A stretch of DNA of 64,000 nt from Bog-375 sp049587755. Its GTDB lineage: Bacteria; Acidobacteriota; Terriglobia; Bryobacterales; Bryobacteraceae. The stretch spans positions 62,001-126,000 of the forward strand of contig JBAVEN010000003.1 in NCBI GenBank assembly GCA_049587755.1, given 5' to 3'. Shown piece after piece: positions 50,445-58,870 of the stretch (its first letter is position 1; every line of letters begins with the position of its first letter). The translations under genes were made by a program, and so were the position numbers. The notes under the pieces were generated by a model. That model was not told where the DNA came from. It ran no database searches and saw only the letters and a program-made list of their open reading frames with translations.

Positions 50445-50449
50445 ACGCG

Positions 50450-50455
50450 ATCATA
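50450..50455 (-). promoter_or_regulatory. -10 box for a leaderless kdsB transcript
   Basis: TATGAT on the minus strand lies five bases before the GTG start codon of kdsB, so transcription would start on the codon itself. No -35 match is seen. Confidence 0.45.
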
Positions 50456-50506
50456 CCATAAAATCCCTGTGATAGACTTGGGGTAGAAATGCTGGCCTGA
50501 CAGCCT

Positions 50507-51496
50507 ATGCTCCTGTCCCGGTGTAAGCTGCCCGTCGTCCTCGCCGCCTTCCTGGGTCTGTCATGCGCGGCGCATGCTCAGGAACCCGGCGGCACACCCG
50601 CTACCATCGTGCCACGGCCTAAACCGCCCGATCGGGAGCGGATTCTTCCACGGGCGGACATCCGCGTGGACAGCACCCTGGTGCTGATTCCAGTCACCGT
50701 GACCGATCCCATGAACCGCTTCGTCACGGGCCTCGAAAAAGAGAATTTTAAGGTGTTCGAGGACAGGAAGGAGCAGGAAATCAGCCAGTTCTCCAGCGAA
50801 GACGCGCCGCTTTCGGCGGGAGTGATCTTCGATTGCAGCGGCAGCATGGGACACAAGCTGGAAAAATCGCGGCTGGCGGTTTCCGAGTTCTTCAAAACCG
50901 CCAACCCCGAGGACGAGTTCTTCCTCATCCAGTTCAACGACACCGCCCAATTGGTACAGCCCTTCACGCAAAATTTGGAGGAAATTCAGAATCGCCTCAC
51001 GTTCACCTTCTCGAAGGGCCGGACCGCGCTGCTCGACGCCGTCTTTCTTGGTTTGCACACCATGAAGCAGGCGAAGAACCCGCGAAAAGCGCTGCTCATC
51101 ATTTCCGACGGGGGCGATAACAATAGCCGCTACACGGAAACGGAAATCAAGAACCTGGTGAGGGAAGCGGACGTCCAAATATATGCGATTGGAATTTACG
51201 AGGAAGGGCCGGCGCGATCGCGGACCCCGGAGGAGGCTGCTGGGCCGGCGTTGCTCTCCACCATCGCCGAGCAGACCGGCGGGCGACAGTACGAAGTGGA
51301 CGACTTGAACGAGCTTCCGGACGTGGCGGCGAAAATCGGCGTGGAATTGCGCAACCAGTACGTGCTGGGGTACGCCCCGCAAAATCGGGATCGCGACGGC
51401 AAGTACCGCCATGTGGTGGTGAAGGTGATTCCGCCGCGCGGTTTGCCGCTGCTGCGGCCCTTCTGGAGACTGGGATATTATGCTCCTGCGCAATAG
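50507..51496 (+). CDS. Exported VWFA-related protein, first of pair
   Basis: This 329-residue protein has a signal peptide ending CAAHAQ and a VWFA-like domain of the type named for Acidobacteria (TIGR03436-like). The start of the domain has VPVTVTDPMNRFVTGLEKENF-like wording, and the metal site reads IFDCSGSMGHK, with further ligands around GRTALLDAV and ISDGGDNNSR. It ends with RNQYVLGYAP, the usual closing block. Such proteins are thought to bind proteins or metal in the envelope; the partner is unknown. It overlaps the second VWA gene by 17 bases. Confidence 0.88.
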   Translation: MLLSRCKLPVVLAAFLGLSCAAHAQEPGGTPATIVPRPKPPDRERILPRADIRVDSTLVLIPVTVTDPMNRFVTGLEKENFKVFEDRKEQEISQFSSEDAPLSAGVIFDCSGSMGHKLEKSRLAVSEFFKTANPEDEFFLIQFNDTAQLVQPFTQNLEEIQNRLTFTFSKGRTALLDAVFLGLHTMKQAKNPRKALLIISDGGDNNSRYTETEIKNLVREADVQIYAIGIYEEGPARSRTPEEAAGPALLSTIAEQTGGRQYEVDDLNELPDVAAKIGVELRNQYVLGYAPQNRDRDGKYRHVVVKVIPPRGLPLLRPFWRLGYYAPAQ

Positions 51497-52460
51497 CCGG
51501 TGGTTGCCGGCCCTGATCGTCGCGCTGGCCGCTTTCGGCCAGGAGAAACCGGCGGTTCCTCCCGAAGGGGAAGAAGCACCCGTGGTATTTCGCGCCGATA
51601 CGCGCCTGGTGGTGTGTCACACCACGGTGGTGGACAAGAACGGCCACCTGGTGACGGACCTTCCCGAATCGGCCTTTTCGGTCACCGAAAACGGCGTGCC
51701 GCAAGCCATCAAGGAGTTCAGGCGCGAGGACGTGCCGGTGTCGCTGGGGCTGATCATCGATAATAGCGGCAGCATGCGCGATAAGCGAGCTAAGGTGGCT
51801 GCCGCGGCGCTGGACCTGGTCAAGGCATCCAACAAGGAGGACGAGGTCTTCGTCGTCAATTTCAACGACGACGCCTACCTCGATCTGCCGCACAACGAGG
51901 ATTTCACCAATAACATCGCCGACATGGAAGAAGCGCTTTCACGCATCGATTCGCGCGGCGGCACCGCCATGCGGGACGCCATCCGCATGTCCATCGACCA
52001 CGTCAAGCAGAAGGGTCACCGCGATAAGAAGGTGCTGGTGGTGGTGACCGACGGCAACGACAATTCCAGCATCATCAGCCTGGAGAACCTGGTAAAGGCT
52101 TCGCAGCAAAGCGAAGTGTTAATTTACGCGGTGGGCCTGTTGAGCGAGGAAGAGCGGCGCGAAGCCGTGCGCGCCAAGCGGGCGCTGGAGGAACTGACGG
52201 TGGCGACCGGCGGCGAAGCGTTCTTCCCCAAGGATCTCAGCGACGTCGACCGCATTGCAGCGGAGGTGGCGCGCGACATTCGCAGCCAGTACACCATTGA
52301 GTACTCGCCCACCAACACGGCCATGGACGGCTCCTACCGCCAGATCCGAATCGCGCTGAATGCGCCGGGGCACCTGTCCGTACGCACGCGCAGCGGCTAT
52401 TACGCCACTCCTGAACAGGTTATGCCGCCCCAGGCGTCGAACGCCCTGAAATCGCACTAA
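51480..52460 (+). CDS. Exported VWFA-related protein, second of pair
   Basis: This 326-residue protein has an N-terminal signal (WLPALIVALAAFGQ) and a VWFA-related domain. The metal site is IIDNSGSMRDK, followed by SRGGTAMRDAI and VVTDGNDNSS, so a complete MIDAS is present. The final block is RSQYTIEYSPTN. It starts inside the end of the first VWA gene and overlaps the next small gene as TAATG. Confidence 0.88.
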   Translation: MLLRNSRWLPALIVALAAFGQEKPAVPPEGEEAPVVFRADTRLVVCHTTVVDKNGHLVTDLPESAFSVTENGVPQAIKEFRREDVPVSLGLIIDNSGSMRDKRAKVAAAALDLVKASNKEDEVFVVNFNDDAYLDLPHNEDFTNNIADMEEALSRIDSRGGTAMRDAIRMSIDHVKQKGHRDKKVLVVVTDGNDNSSIISLENLVKASQQSEVLIYAVGLLSEEERREAVRAKRALEELTVATGGEAFFPKDLSDVDRIAAEVARDIRSQYTIEYSPTNTAMDGSYRQIRIALNAPGHLSVRTRSGYYATPEQVMPPQASNALKSH

Positions 52461-52675
52461 TGCTCGTTCTTCTCTGGCGCATGACCCGCGGCTACCGACT
52501 GTGCCCGTGGCGCAGCCCTTACCTGCGCTGGCGCGTCGAGACTTACTGGGGCGTTCACGCCGAAAGCATCGGTTTCGCCGATTTCTGGCGCTTCGCCTGG
52601 ACCCGGCGGCAGGAGCTGGCTGGCTATCTTCGTTGGGCCGAAAAGATGCAGCGCAAGACGCGCGTGGCCGGGTGA
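52460..52675 (+). CDS. Small aromatic-rich protein coupled to the VWA pair
   Basis: This 71-residue protein is rich in Trp, Arg and Tyr (RLCPWRSPYLRWRVETYWG, then FWRFAWTRRQELAGYLRWA). Its ATG overlaps the stop of the second VWA gene (TAATG), and the frame looks coding. It has no clear membrane helix; one amphipathic helix near the end is likely. I know no name for it, though it resembles small conserved acidobacterial proteins. Confidence 0.7.
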   Translation: MLVLLWRMTRGYRLCPWRSPYLRWRVETYWGVHAESIGFADFWRFAWTRRQELAGYLRWAEKMQRKTRVAG

Positions 52676-52696
52676 GCAAAGCGCGCGCCAGAACTT

Positions 52697-54073
52697 CTAT
52701 CCTTGTCTGGCTGCTTTGGCCGCGGGCATGAAGCGGCTGATGAAACTGGTGTCGAAGCGGCCGGCCTGGAAATCGGGGTCGGCCAGGATTCGCTGGTGCA
52801 ACGGAATCGAAGTGTGAATTCCCTCGATAACGAACATGTCGAGGGCGCGGCGCATACGCGCGATCGCCTCGGCGCGGTTGTTGCCGTGAACGATCAGCTT
52901 GGCCACCAGCGAATCGTAATACGGCGGAATCACGCAGTCGGTATAGACCCACGTGTCCACGCGCACGCCGATGCCGCCGGGGAGATGGAAGCCGGTAATG
53001 CGGCCGGGCGAGGGTGCGAATGTCTCCGGGTTCTCCGCGTTGATGCGGCACTCGATGGCGTGGCCGCGCATTGCCACCGGACACGGCAGCATCTGCGGCA
53101 GCGTCTCGCCCTGCGCGATACGGATCTGGCTTTTCACGATATCCACGCCGGTGACGAACTCGCTTACCGGGTGCTCCACCTGCACGCGGGCATTCACTTC
53201 GATGAAGTACAGCTTGCCGGTTTCGTCCATCAGGAACTCGACCGTGCCTGCGTTGGTGTAGCCGGCCGCCTGGACCGCCTTGCGCAGCGCCGCCGAAATC
53301 TCCGCGCGCTGCGCGTCGGTCACCACCGGCGAAGGCGACTCCTCGATCAGCTTCTGGTGGCGCCGCTGGATGCTGCACTCGCGCTCGCCGAGGATTTCCA
53401 CGTTGCCTTGTTCATCGGCCAAAATCTGAAACTCGATGTGCCGCGGCGCGGCGACAAACTTCTCGAGGTAAACGTCGGCCGAGCTGAACGCGGCGCCCGC
53501 TTCCTGCTGCGCCTGGGCGAACAGCCCGGGCAGATCCTTGGCGTTGTTGACGACGCGCATGCCGCGCCCGCCGCCGCCCGCCGAGGCCTTCAGGATCACC
53601 GGGTAGCCGATTTTACCGGCCAGCTCCAGCGCCTCCTCCGGGTTCCCCAGTACGCCCGGCGAACCGGGCAGCACCGGAACCCCCATTTCGTGCATGAAGG
53701 CCCGCGCCTGCTCCTTGACGCCCATCAGCCGGATCACGCCGGATTTGGGGCCGATGAACTTGATGCCCGAAGTCTCGCACACTTCGGCGAAGCCGGCATT
53801 CTCGCTCAAAAACCCATAGCCGGGATGGATCGCGTCCACGTTGGTAATTTCCGCCGCGCTGATGATCGCCGCCACGTCCAGGTAGCTGCGCGCGCTCTTG
53901 GCCGGGCCGATGCAGATCGCCTGGTCGGCGTAACGCACGTGCGAGCTGTAGCTGTCCGCTTCCGAATACACCGCGACCGTGTGGATGCCTAGCTCCTTGC
54001 ACGCCATGATGACCCGGACCGCAATTTCGCCGCGGTTGGCGATGAGTATTTTCTTAAACGGTACGGATGGCAA
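52697..54073 (-). CDS. accC: Acetyl-CoA carboxylase, biotin carboxylase subunit
   Basis: This 458-residue ATP-grasp enzyme carboxylates biotin on AccB, the first half of the malonyl-CoA step. The start KKILIANRGEIAVRVI, the ATP loop SAGGGGRGMRVV and EVNARVQVEHPVSEFVTG are all standard. It begins 20 bases inside the end of accB, so AccB and AccC are made together. The carboxyltransferase genes accA and accD are not in the window. Confidence 0.97.
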   Translation of the reverse strand: MPSVPFKKILIANRGEIAVRVIMACKELGIHTVAVYSEADSYSSHVRYADQAICIGPAKSARSYLDVAAIISAAEITNVDAIHPGYGFLSENAGFAEVCETSGIKFIGPKSGVIRLMGVKEQARAFMHEMGVPVLPGSPGVLGNPEEALELAGKIGYPVILKASAGGGGRGMRVVNNAKDLPGLFAQAQQEAGAAFSSADVYLEKFVAAPRHIEFQILADEQGNVEILGERECSIQRRHQKLIEESPSPVVTDAQRAEISAALRKAVQAAGYTNAGTVEFLMDETGKLYFIEVNARVQVEHPVSEFVTGVDIVKSQIRIAQGETLPQMLPCPVAMRGHAIECRINAENPETFAPSPGRITGFHLPGGIGVRVDTWVYTDCVIPPYYDSLVAKLIVHGNNRAEAIARMRRALDMFVIEGIHTSIPLHQRILADPDFQAGRFDTSFISRFMPAAKAARQG

Positions 54074-54545
54074 ACAACGCCTCCCCGTACTCCACCGGCT
54101 GCCCGTTCATCACCAGCTTGCTTTCCAGGATGCCCGAGGTCTCGCATTCGATCTCGTTCATCAGCTTCATGGATTCGATGATGCACAGCACCTTGCCCGG
54201 TTGCACCTTCTCGCCCAGGCGCACAAACGGCGGCGTGCCTGGCGACGGACTCTCATAAAAGGTGCCGACTATGGGCGATTTCACCAGTGTGAGGTTGGCG
54301 TCGGCCGCTTTCTCCCTGTCCTTGGGCTCCGGCGCTTCCGCTGGAGATGCAGGTGCGTGAGCCGCCGCCGGCGCCGCTTGGAGGGGCCCCGCCGGCGCGT
54401 AGGACGGCGGCGCCAGCACGATCTCCTGCGCCGCAAACGCCGCGCGACGGATGCGCACGCGGTTGTCACCGCGCTGCACTTCCAGCTCGGCGATCCCCGT
54501 TTCCGCCGCCAACTGGATCAGCTCTCGTATTTCGTCTATAGTCAT
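54054..54545 (-). CDS. accB: Acetyl-CoA carboxylase, biotin carboxyl carrier protein
   Basis: This 163-residue protein carries biotin on the Lys of IIESMKLMNEIE near residue 122. Most AccBs read AMKLM there, so a Ser stands in place of the Ala. The N-terminal 35 residues start the family (TIDEIRELIQLAAETGIAEL), and an Ala/Pro-rich hinge lies between. It precedes accC with a 20-base overlap. Confidence 0.95.
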   Translation of the reverse strand: MTIDEIRELIQLAAETGIAELEVQRGDNRVRIRRAAFAAQEIVLAPPSYAPAGPLQAAPAAAHAPASPAEAPEPKDREKAADANLTLVKSPIVGTFYESPSPGTPPFVRLGEKVQPGKVLCIIESMKLMNEIECETSGILESKLVMNGQPVEYGEALFAIRTV

Positions 54546-54724
54546 CTTTCGATTAGCTTAACATCCCGGCCGCTTCCCCCCGGGAACGCCCCCTCCCAGG
54601 GGGCGCCGCAGCCGCCCGCTCACTGCCGCCGGACCCTGCGCCGGAGCGCATGAGCCGCAAACGCTTCCTTCCGGCGGTATTTCGTGTTGCGGGATCTCGC
54701 TGTTCGGCGCGGCGCCGCCTGGCG

Positions 54725-54730
54725 TATAGT
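54725..54730 (+). promoter_or_regulatory. -10 box of the ROK kinase gene
   Basis: TATAGT ends eleven bases before the ATG at 54742 and would give a leader of only a few bases. The rest of the 196-base gap to accB is GC-rich with no clear operator. Confidence 0.35.
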
Positions 54731-54741
54731 GAATAGCACGC

Positions 54742-55686
54742 ATGATGGTATTGGGAATCGATATCGGTGGCGCGCAAATCAAGGCGGGGATGGTCGACGA
54801 AGCGGGCGCCATTCTCGCCGCGCGCACCATCGAAACGCCAAGCAACCTGGATTCGCTGCTCCCTTCGCTCCACGAAGCCATCGGCTGGCTGCTGGAGGCA
54901 ACCTCGCAGCCCGCCGCCGTCGGCGTCGGCTGCAAAGGTATCATCGACCCGGATAGCACGCGCGTCGAGCTGCTGCGCGGAACCCTGCACTTCCTCGAGG
55001 GGTTGCGCCTCAGCGACCTGGTGGGCCTGCCGGCCGACGTGCCGGTCTTCGCCGATAACGACGCCCGCGTGGCGCTGGCCGGTGAGATGGTGTGGGGCGC
55101 CGCGCGCGGCCGCGAGAACGTAATCATGCTCACCCTCGGCCAGGGGGTCGGCGGCGCTGTGCTGGCCGGCGGCCAACTGCTGCGCGGCTACACCGGCATG
55201 GCGGGCAACCTGGGCCATCTGACGGTGGCGCCCGACGGAGCGCAATGCGCTTGCGGCAATCGCGGCTGCCTGGAAACCGTCTTCTCCGCCCGCGCCATAG
55301 AGGCGGAAGCCTGGTCCGCCGTGCATCGCGGTTGCGAGTCCTCCCTCACGCGCTTGTTTCGCGAACAGCCGCAACTGGTCAACTGCCGCACCATTTTTCA
55401 AGCCGCGCGCGAAGGCGATGATCTCGCCTCCACCATCGTCCTGGATGCCATTGGCAAACTCGCCGCCGCGCTGGCCGGCCTGCTGCACACCTTCGACCCG
55501 GAGATCGTCATCATCGGCGGCCACATGGCCAATGCGGGTGCGGATTTACTGGCCCCCTTGCAGGACGCCGTGTGGGAGCGCTCGCGCGGCCTGCTGGGCC
55601 GCGACGTGCCGCTGGTGGAACAGCAGGTGGCCGATAAGTCCGGCATCGTCGGCGCCGCCGGCCTCGCCATGGCGCCGCGTTCGTAG
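54742..55686 (+). CDS. ROK-family sugar kinase-like protein
   Basis: This 314-residue protein has the ROK phosphate loop LGIDIGGAQIKAG, the catalytic Asp107 in FADNDARVAL and the zinc motif CACGNRGCLE at about 169-178. There is no N-terminal DNA-binding domain, so it is a kinase type rather than a repressor. In the sugar-binding ExGH motif the Glu is replaced by Asn (AGNLGHL, Asn156). This may alter sugar choice. The substrate could be glucose or an amino sugar. Confidence 0.88.
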   Translation: MMVLGIDIGGAQIKAGMVDEAGAILAARTIETPSNLDSLLPSLHEAIGWLLEATSQPAAVGVGCKGIIDPDSTRVELLRGTLHFLEGLRLSDLVGLPADVPVFADNDARVALAGEMVWGAARGRENVIMLTLGQGVGGAVLAGGQLLRGYTGMAGNLGHLTVAPDGAQCACGNRGCLETVFSARAIEAEAWSAVHRGCESSLTRLFREQPQLVNCRTIFQAAREGDDLASTIVLDAIGKLAAALAGLLHTFDPEIVIIGGHMANAGADLLAPLQDAVWERSRGLLGRDVPLVEQQVADKSGIVGAAGLAMAPRS

Positions 55687-55751
55687 CGGCCGCTGTGGGG
55701 AGATTGATGACCTACACGGTGATTTACGAGATTTTCAGGGGAACCACGCCA

Positions 55752-55787
55752 CTCCCTTACGGTCGTGGCTCTGTTCGGAGCCGGGAG
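55752..55787. repeat. Palindromic repeat family E, copy 3
   Basis: CTCCCTTACGGTCGTGGCTC pairs with GAGCCGGGAG after a short loop. It resembles 16371-16422 and lies between the ends of the ROK gene and the convergent isomerase-like gene. Confidence 0.6.
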
Positions 55788-55828
55788 CGGCGTGCGGGCG
55801 GTTCGGCGGTGACAAAAGGATCCGGCCC

Positions 55829-56722
55829 TCAGAGGGCCAGTTGTTTCTTGAGGAACGCCAGGTCCCGGCGCACCGCGGCCAGCGGTTCGGCGGGACGGTA
55901 ATTCATACGCAACAGGATCGGCCCCGCGTAACGCGCCGCGGCCAGCGTCCGGAACACGGCGGGCCAGTCGACCATGCCTTCGCCCAGCGGGCATTCGGTG
56001 AGCGTCCAGGCAGCCGAATTCTTCGTCCAGTAACAGTCGTGCACCGTCACCATTTTCAATCGCGGCAGGGCCATTCGCAGCGCCAGGGCAGCGGCGGGAG
56101 CTCCCATTCGCGCGGCGTAGCCGACATCGAAATCGTAACCGGCGTAGCGCGCATCGATGCCGCGCAGCAGCAGGCCGGCATCCCACACCGGGCCACCGAA
56201 GTCGCCGTCCGGCCCGTTGTGGATAGCCAGCGCCATGCCGGCACGGCCGGCAAACGATGCCAGCAGGGCAAGATCGCGTTGAATCTCCGCCAGGCGCGCC
56301 TCCAGGTTGCCTTCGGCCGGAAGCGTCCACTGCCCGGGAAGAAAAATGGGCACGCCCATTTCGTGGCCCACCCAGAAGATCAACTGCAGAATCCGTTCGG
56401 CGGGCGAGGTGACAGGCGTGTCGATGGCGTACACGTCCACTTCTCTGCCGGTCATCGCCTCAACGCCGCGCATCAGATCGAGCTCGGCGTGCTCCGGCGT
56501 GATGTGGCCGCCCTCCTGGACTGAAAGCACGCACCCATCGAAACCAAGCCCGTGGATCACGCCGCCCAATTCGTCGTAACCGATGCCCGGAAATTGTTCG
56601 ATGTGGACGCACAGCGCCGGCGAGACGCGCGGCCGGGGCCCGTTCGCGGTGCGTTCCTGCGCCGCAGCACGCACCGCGCCCGCAGATAGCCCCCACATCA
56701 GTTGCCGCCGGGAGAGTGGCAT
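55829..56722 (-). CDS. Tat-exported sugar isomerase/epimerase-like TIM-barrel protein
   Basis: This 297-residue protein begins with a twin-arginine signal (LSRRQLMWGLSAGAV). The rest resembles the xylose isomerase-like TIM barrel family (AP_endonuc_2): early strands CVHIEQFPGIGYDELGG, and later acidic/histidine residues in AIHNGPDGDF, GYDFDVGYAA and MVTVHDCYWT. The metal ligands appear to be present, but one is weaker than in typical epimerases. It probably acts on a sugar outside the cytoplasm, near the GH29 enzyme. Confidence 0.83.
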   Translation of the reverse strand: MPLSRRQLMWGLSAGAVRAAAQERTANGPRPRVSPALCVHIEQFPGIGYDELGGVIHGLGFDGCVLSVQEGGHITPEHAELDLMRGVEAMTGREVDVYAIDTPVTSPAERILQLIFWVGHEMGVPIFLPGQWTLPAEGNLEARLAEIQRDLALLASFAGRAGMALAIHNGPDGDFGGPVWDAGLLLRGIDARYAGYDFDVGYAARMGAPAAALALRMALPRLKMVTVHDCYWTKNSAAWTLTECPLGEGMVDWPAVFRTLAAARYAGPILLRMNYRPAEPLAAVRRDLAFLKKQLAL

Positions 56723-56769
56723 AGATCAGCCGAAGCCCACGGCCATTGTACGATACGGAGCGGGCTCCT

Positions 56770-58308
56770 TCAGCTCATCGCCACCTTCAGCGTCACGGCA
56801 TGCTGCGATGGCGGCTCATTCGGCATGGCGACGCTCAGGCCGGCTTCGGTCTGCGACCATTCGAGCTTGCCCTTGTGGCCCAGCAATTCCACGTTGGCGA
56901 TTTTGCCCGGCGCCTGCGGGCTGGCGGTGCCGAGCGGCTTGATGAGCGCGCTCCCGGCGGGCCAGCCCATCAGAAAGGCGTAGAGCGTGTCGCCCTTGGT
57001 GGTGAAGCGCACGTCTTCGGCCGTCAGCGCTTTGCGTGCCGATTCGTTGAAAGCGCCCTTCTTCGCCACCTGCGTCCCCGGGCCCTCGCCAAAGATCTTC
57101 CAGGGGCGAGTGGCGTAAATGCCCTCGCCGTTCACCGCCATCCAGCTAGTGATCGCGGCGACGATCTTCAGCTCTTCCGGGTCCAGCGCGCCGCTGTTGG
57201 GAAGCGGAAAGTTCAGGAGCAAATTGCCGTTGCGGCTGACGATATCCACCAGCAGGTCGATCACGGCCTTGGGAGTCTTATACTTGATGCCGCGCTGGTA
57301 GTGCCAGTTGCCGACGCAGGTATCGGTCTGCCACGGATTCGGCAGAATCTGGTCGGGCACGCCGCGCTCCACGTCGAGCAGGCAGGTTCCGGTTTCGCAG
57401 TCCTCCGGCCGCTTGCTGGTGTAGACCGCCTCCACGGCGCCGCCGTGCTGCGCAGCGCTGAGGTTATAGAGGTTCGCCACCTGGCTAAGCCCGTATTCTT
57501 CAAACGGCAGCGGCCCGTCGGTGTACAACAGGTCGGGCTGGTATTGGTCGACCAGATCTTTGATGCGGTCAAACCATTGGCGTTTCCAGGAATCCGGAAT
57601 GCCGTTGTCGTTCCATTCCACGTTCGGCCCCGCGAAGTGCGCGCATGCGGCTTCGTGATAAAGATCGGCGTTCTGTGGATATGCGCCATCGTATGCGATG
57701 CCCGCCAGCGGGCCCTGCTTGTCGCTCCCGTGGCTCACCGCAAACCACTTGTAACTGATCCACAGGTGGTCGCTGACGCCGAACTTGAGGCCACGGTTGA
57801 GCGCGGCCTTGCGGAACAGCCCCACGATGTCCTTCTTGGGTCCCATGTTCACCGCGTTCCAGCGCGTGTGCTTGGAGTTCCAGAGGTCGAAGTTGTCATG
57901 GTGCACGCCCATGCTGACGAAGTACTTGGCGCCGGCCTTTTTGTAAAGCTCCACCAGGTGATCGGGGTCGAATTGATCGCCCTTCCAGGTCGGAATCACG
58001 TCCTTGAAGCCGAACTTACTGGGATGCCCGTAATGCTCCAGGTGGTATTTATACTGCGGGCTGCCTTGGATGTACATATTCCGGGCGTACCAATCGCCGT
58101 CCTCGGGCGCCGACTGCGGTCCCCAATGCGCCCAGATTCCGAACTTGGCGTCGCGGAACCATTCCGGCACCCGGTAGGCCGCCAGCGATTGGCGGGTCCC
58201 CGCGAACCGACCTTTGGCAATCGCAAGACCGGCCGCCGCGGCGCGCAGCCGGCGGCCAAGGGGCGCCGCCGCAATCAGGCCAAGTGCACTTCGTCTGCTA
58301 AACTTCAT
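56770..58308 (-). CDS. Exported GH29 alpha-L-fucosidase
   Basis: This 512-residue glycosidase has a Tat signal (FSRRSALGLIAAAPLG) and the GH29 catalytic domain. Typical blocks are WFRDAKFGIWAHWGPQSAP, FVSMGVHHDNFDLW and the nucleophile Asp in PDLLYTDGPLPFEEYG. The last 90 residues form a small beta domain. It removes fucose from glycans. The ATG at 58308 has AAGGAT seven bases upstream, which decides it over a longer version from 58350. Confidence 0.93.
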   Translation of the reverse strand: MKFSRRSALGLIAAAPLGRRLRAAAAGLAIAKGRFAGTRQSLAAYRVPEWFRDAKFGIWAHWGPQSAPEDGDWYARNMYIQGSPQYKYHLEHYGHPSKFGFKDVIPTWKGDQFDPDHLVELYKKAGAKYFVSMGVHHDNFDLWNSKHTRWNAVNMGPKKDIVGLFRKAALNRGLKFGVSDHLWISYKWFAVSHGSDKQGPLAGIAYDGAYPQNADLYHEAACAHFAGPNVEWNDNGIPDSWKRQWFDRIKDLVDQYQPDLLYTDGPLPFEEYGLSQVANLYNLSAAQHGGAVEAVYTSKRPEDCETGTCLLDVERGVPDQILPNPWQTDTCVGNWHYQRGIKYKTPKAVIDLLVDIVSRNGNLLLNFPLPNSGALDPEELKIVAAITSWMAVNGEGIYATRPWKIFGEGPGTQVAKKGAFNESARKALTAEDVRFTTKGDTLYAFLMGWPAGSALIKPLGTASPQAPGKIANVELLGHKGKLEWSQTEAGLSVAMPNEPPSQHAVTLKVAMS

Positions 58309-58538
58309 GACATCCTTTCCGGCGAGCCGGGAGTGGCGACCGCGGCTCATCGCTCAGTTTATATGGTTTCACAAAAAGACGGCCCAATCGGCCTTCGCAC
58401 TTTGCCGATTCGAAGTCAGAACGACAAGAGGGCCTGATTTTTCCGCGGAGCCGCCGGCCCGGCTGCCGGATCGGGGGCCCGGCGCGGGCGAGGGCGCACG
58501 CCTCACTCTGCTACAATTCTCCCGAAGTGGTGCCCGTG

Positions 58539-58778
58539 ATGGATCGAGCGACGAAACCGGAGCGCGCGATTGGCCGGTCTCCGGAGAGGCTTACCATCGC
58601 TGAGCGGCTTGCGTTCGCTGGCAGGTACATCGCCCTGGAGATCTACACGCCGCGAAACCTGGCGCTGCGCCGCATTGAAGCCATCGGCGATTCGCTGGCC
58701 GATTGCATCCGGATGCTCCGCGCGCGCGGCCTCGATCCCACCGCGTTCGAATTCAGCCGGCTTTCAGCGCCGTACTGA
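58539..58778 (+). CDS. Small protein of unknown function
   Basis: This 79-residue protein is helical and charged (RLTIAERLAFAGRYIALEIY, then RRIEAIGDSLADCIRMLRAR). A TACAAT box at 58512-58517 lies 21 bases before the ATG and GAAG is close by. I recall similar short proteins from Solibacter-like genomes but know no function. It is flanked by convergent genes. Confidence 0.65.
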   Translation: MDRATKPERAIGRSPERLTIAERLAFAGRYIALEIYTPRNLALRRIEAIGDSLADCIRMLRARGLDPTAFEFSRLSAPY

Positions 58779-58870
58779 TTACCGGGGCCGCTAACGACCT
58801 TGAGATGGAGCGGAGGCCGCGGGCATGTCCAATTGCCGCGCTTGGCGGCGTCCCAAGGGCGGGCCGGCGC

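Noticed and set aside
56746..58437. A 563-codon plus-strand frame opposite the GH29 gene
   Set aside because: The GH29 frame has clear catalytic motifs and a Tat signal; the opposite frame has none.
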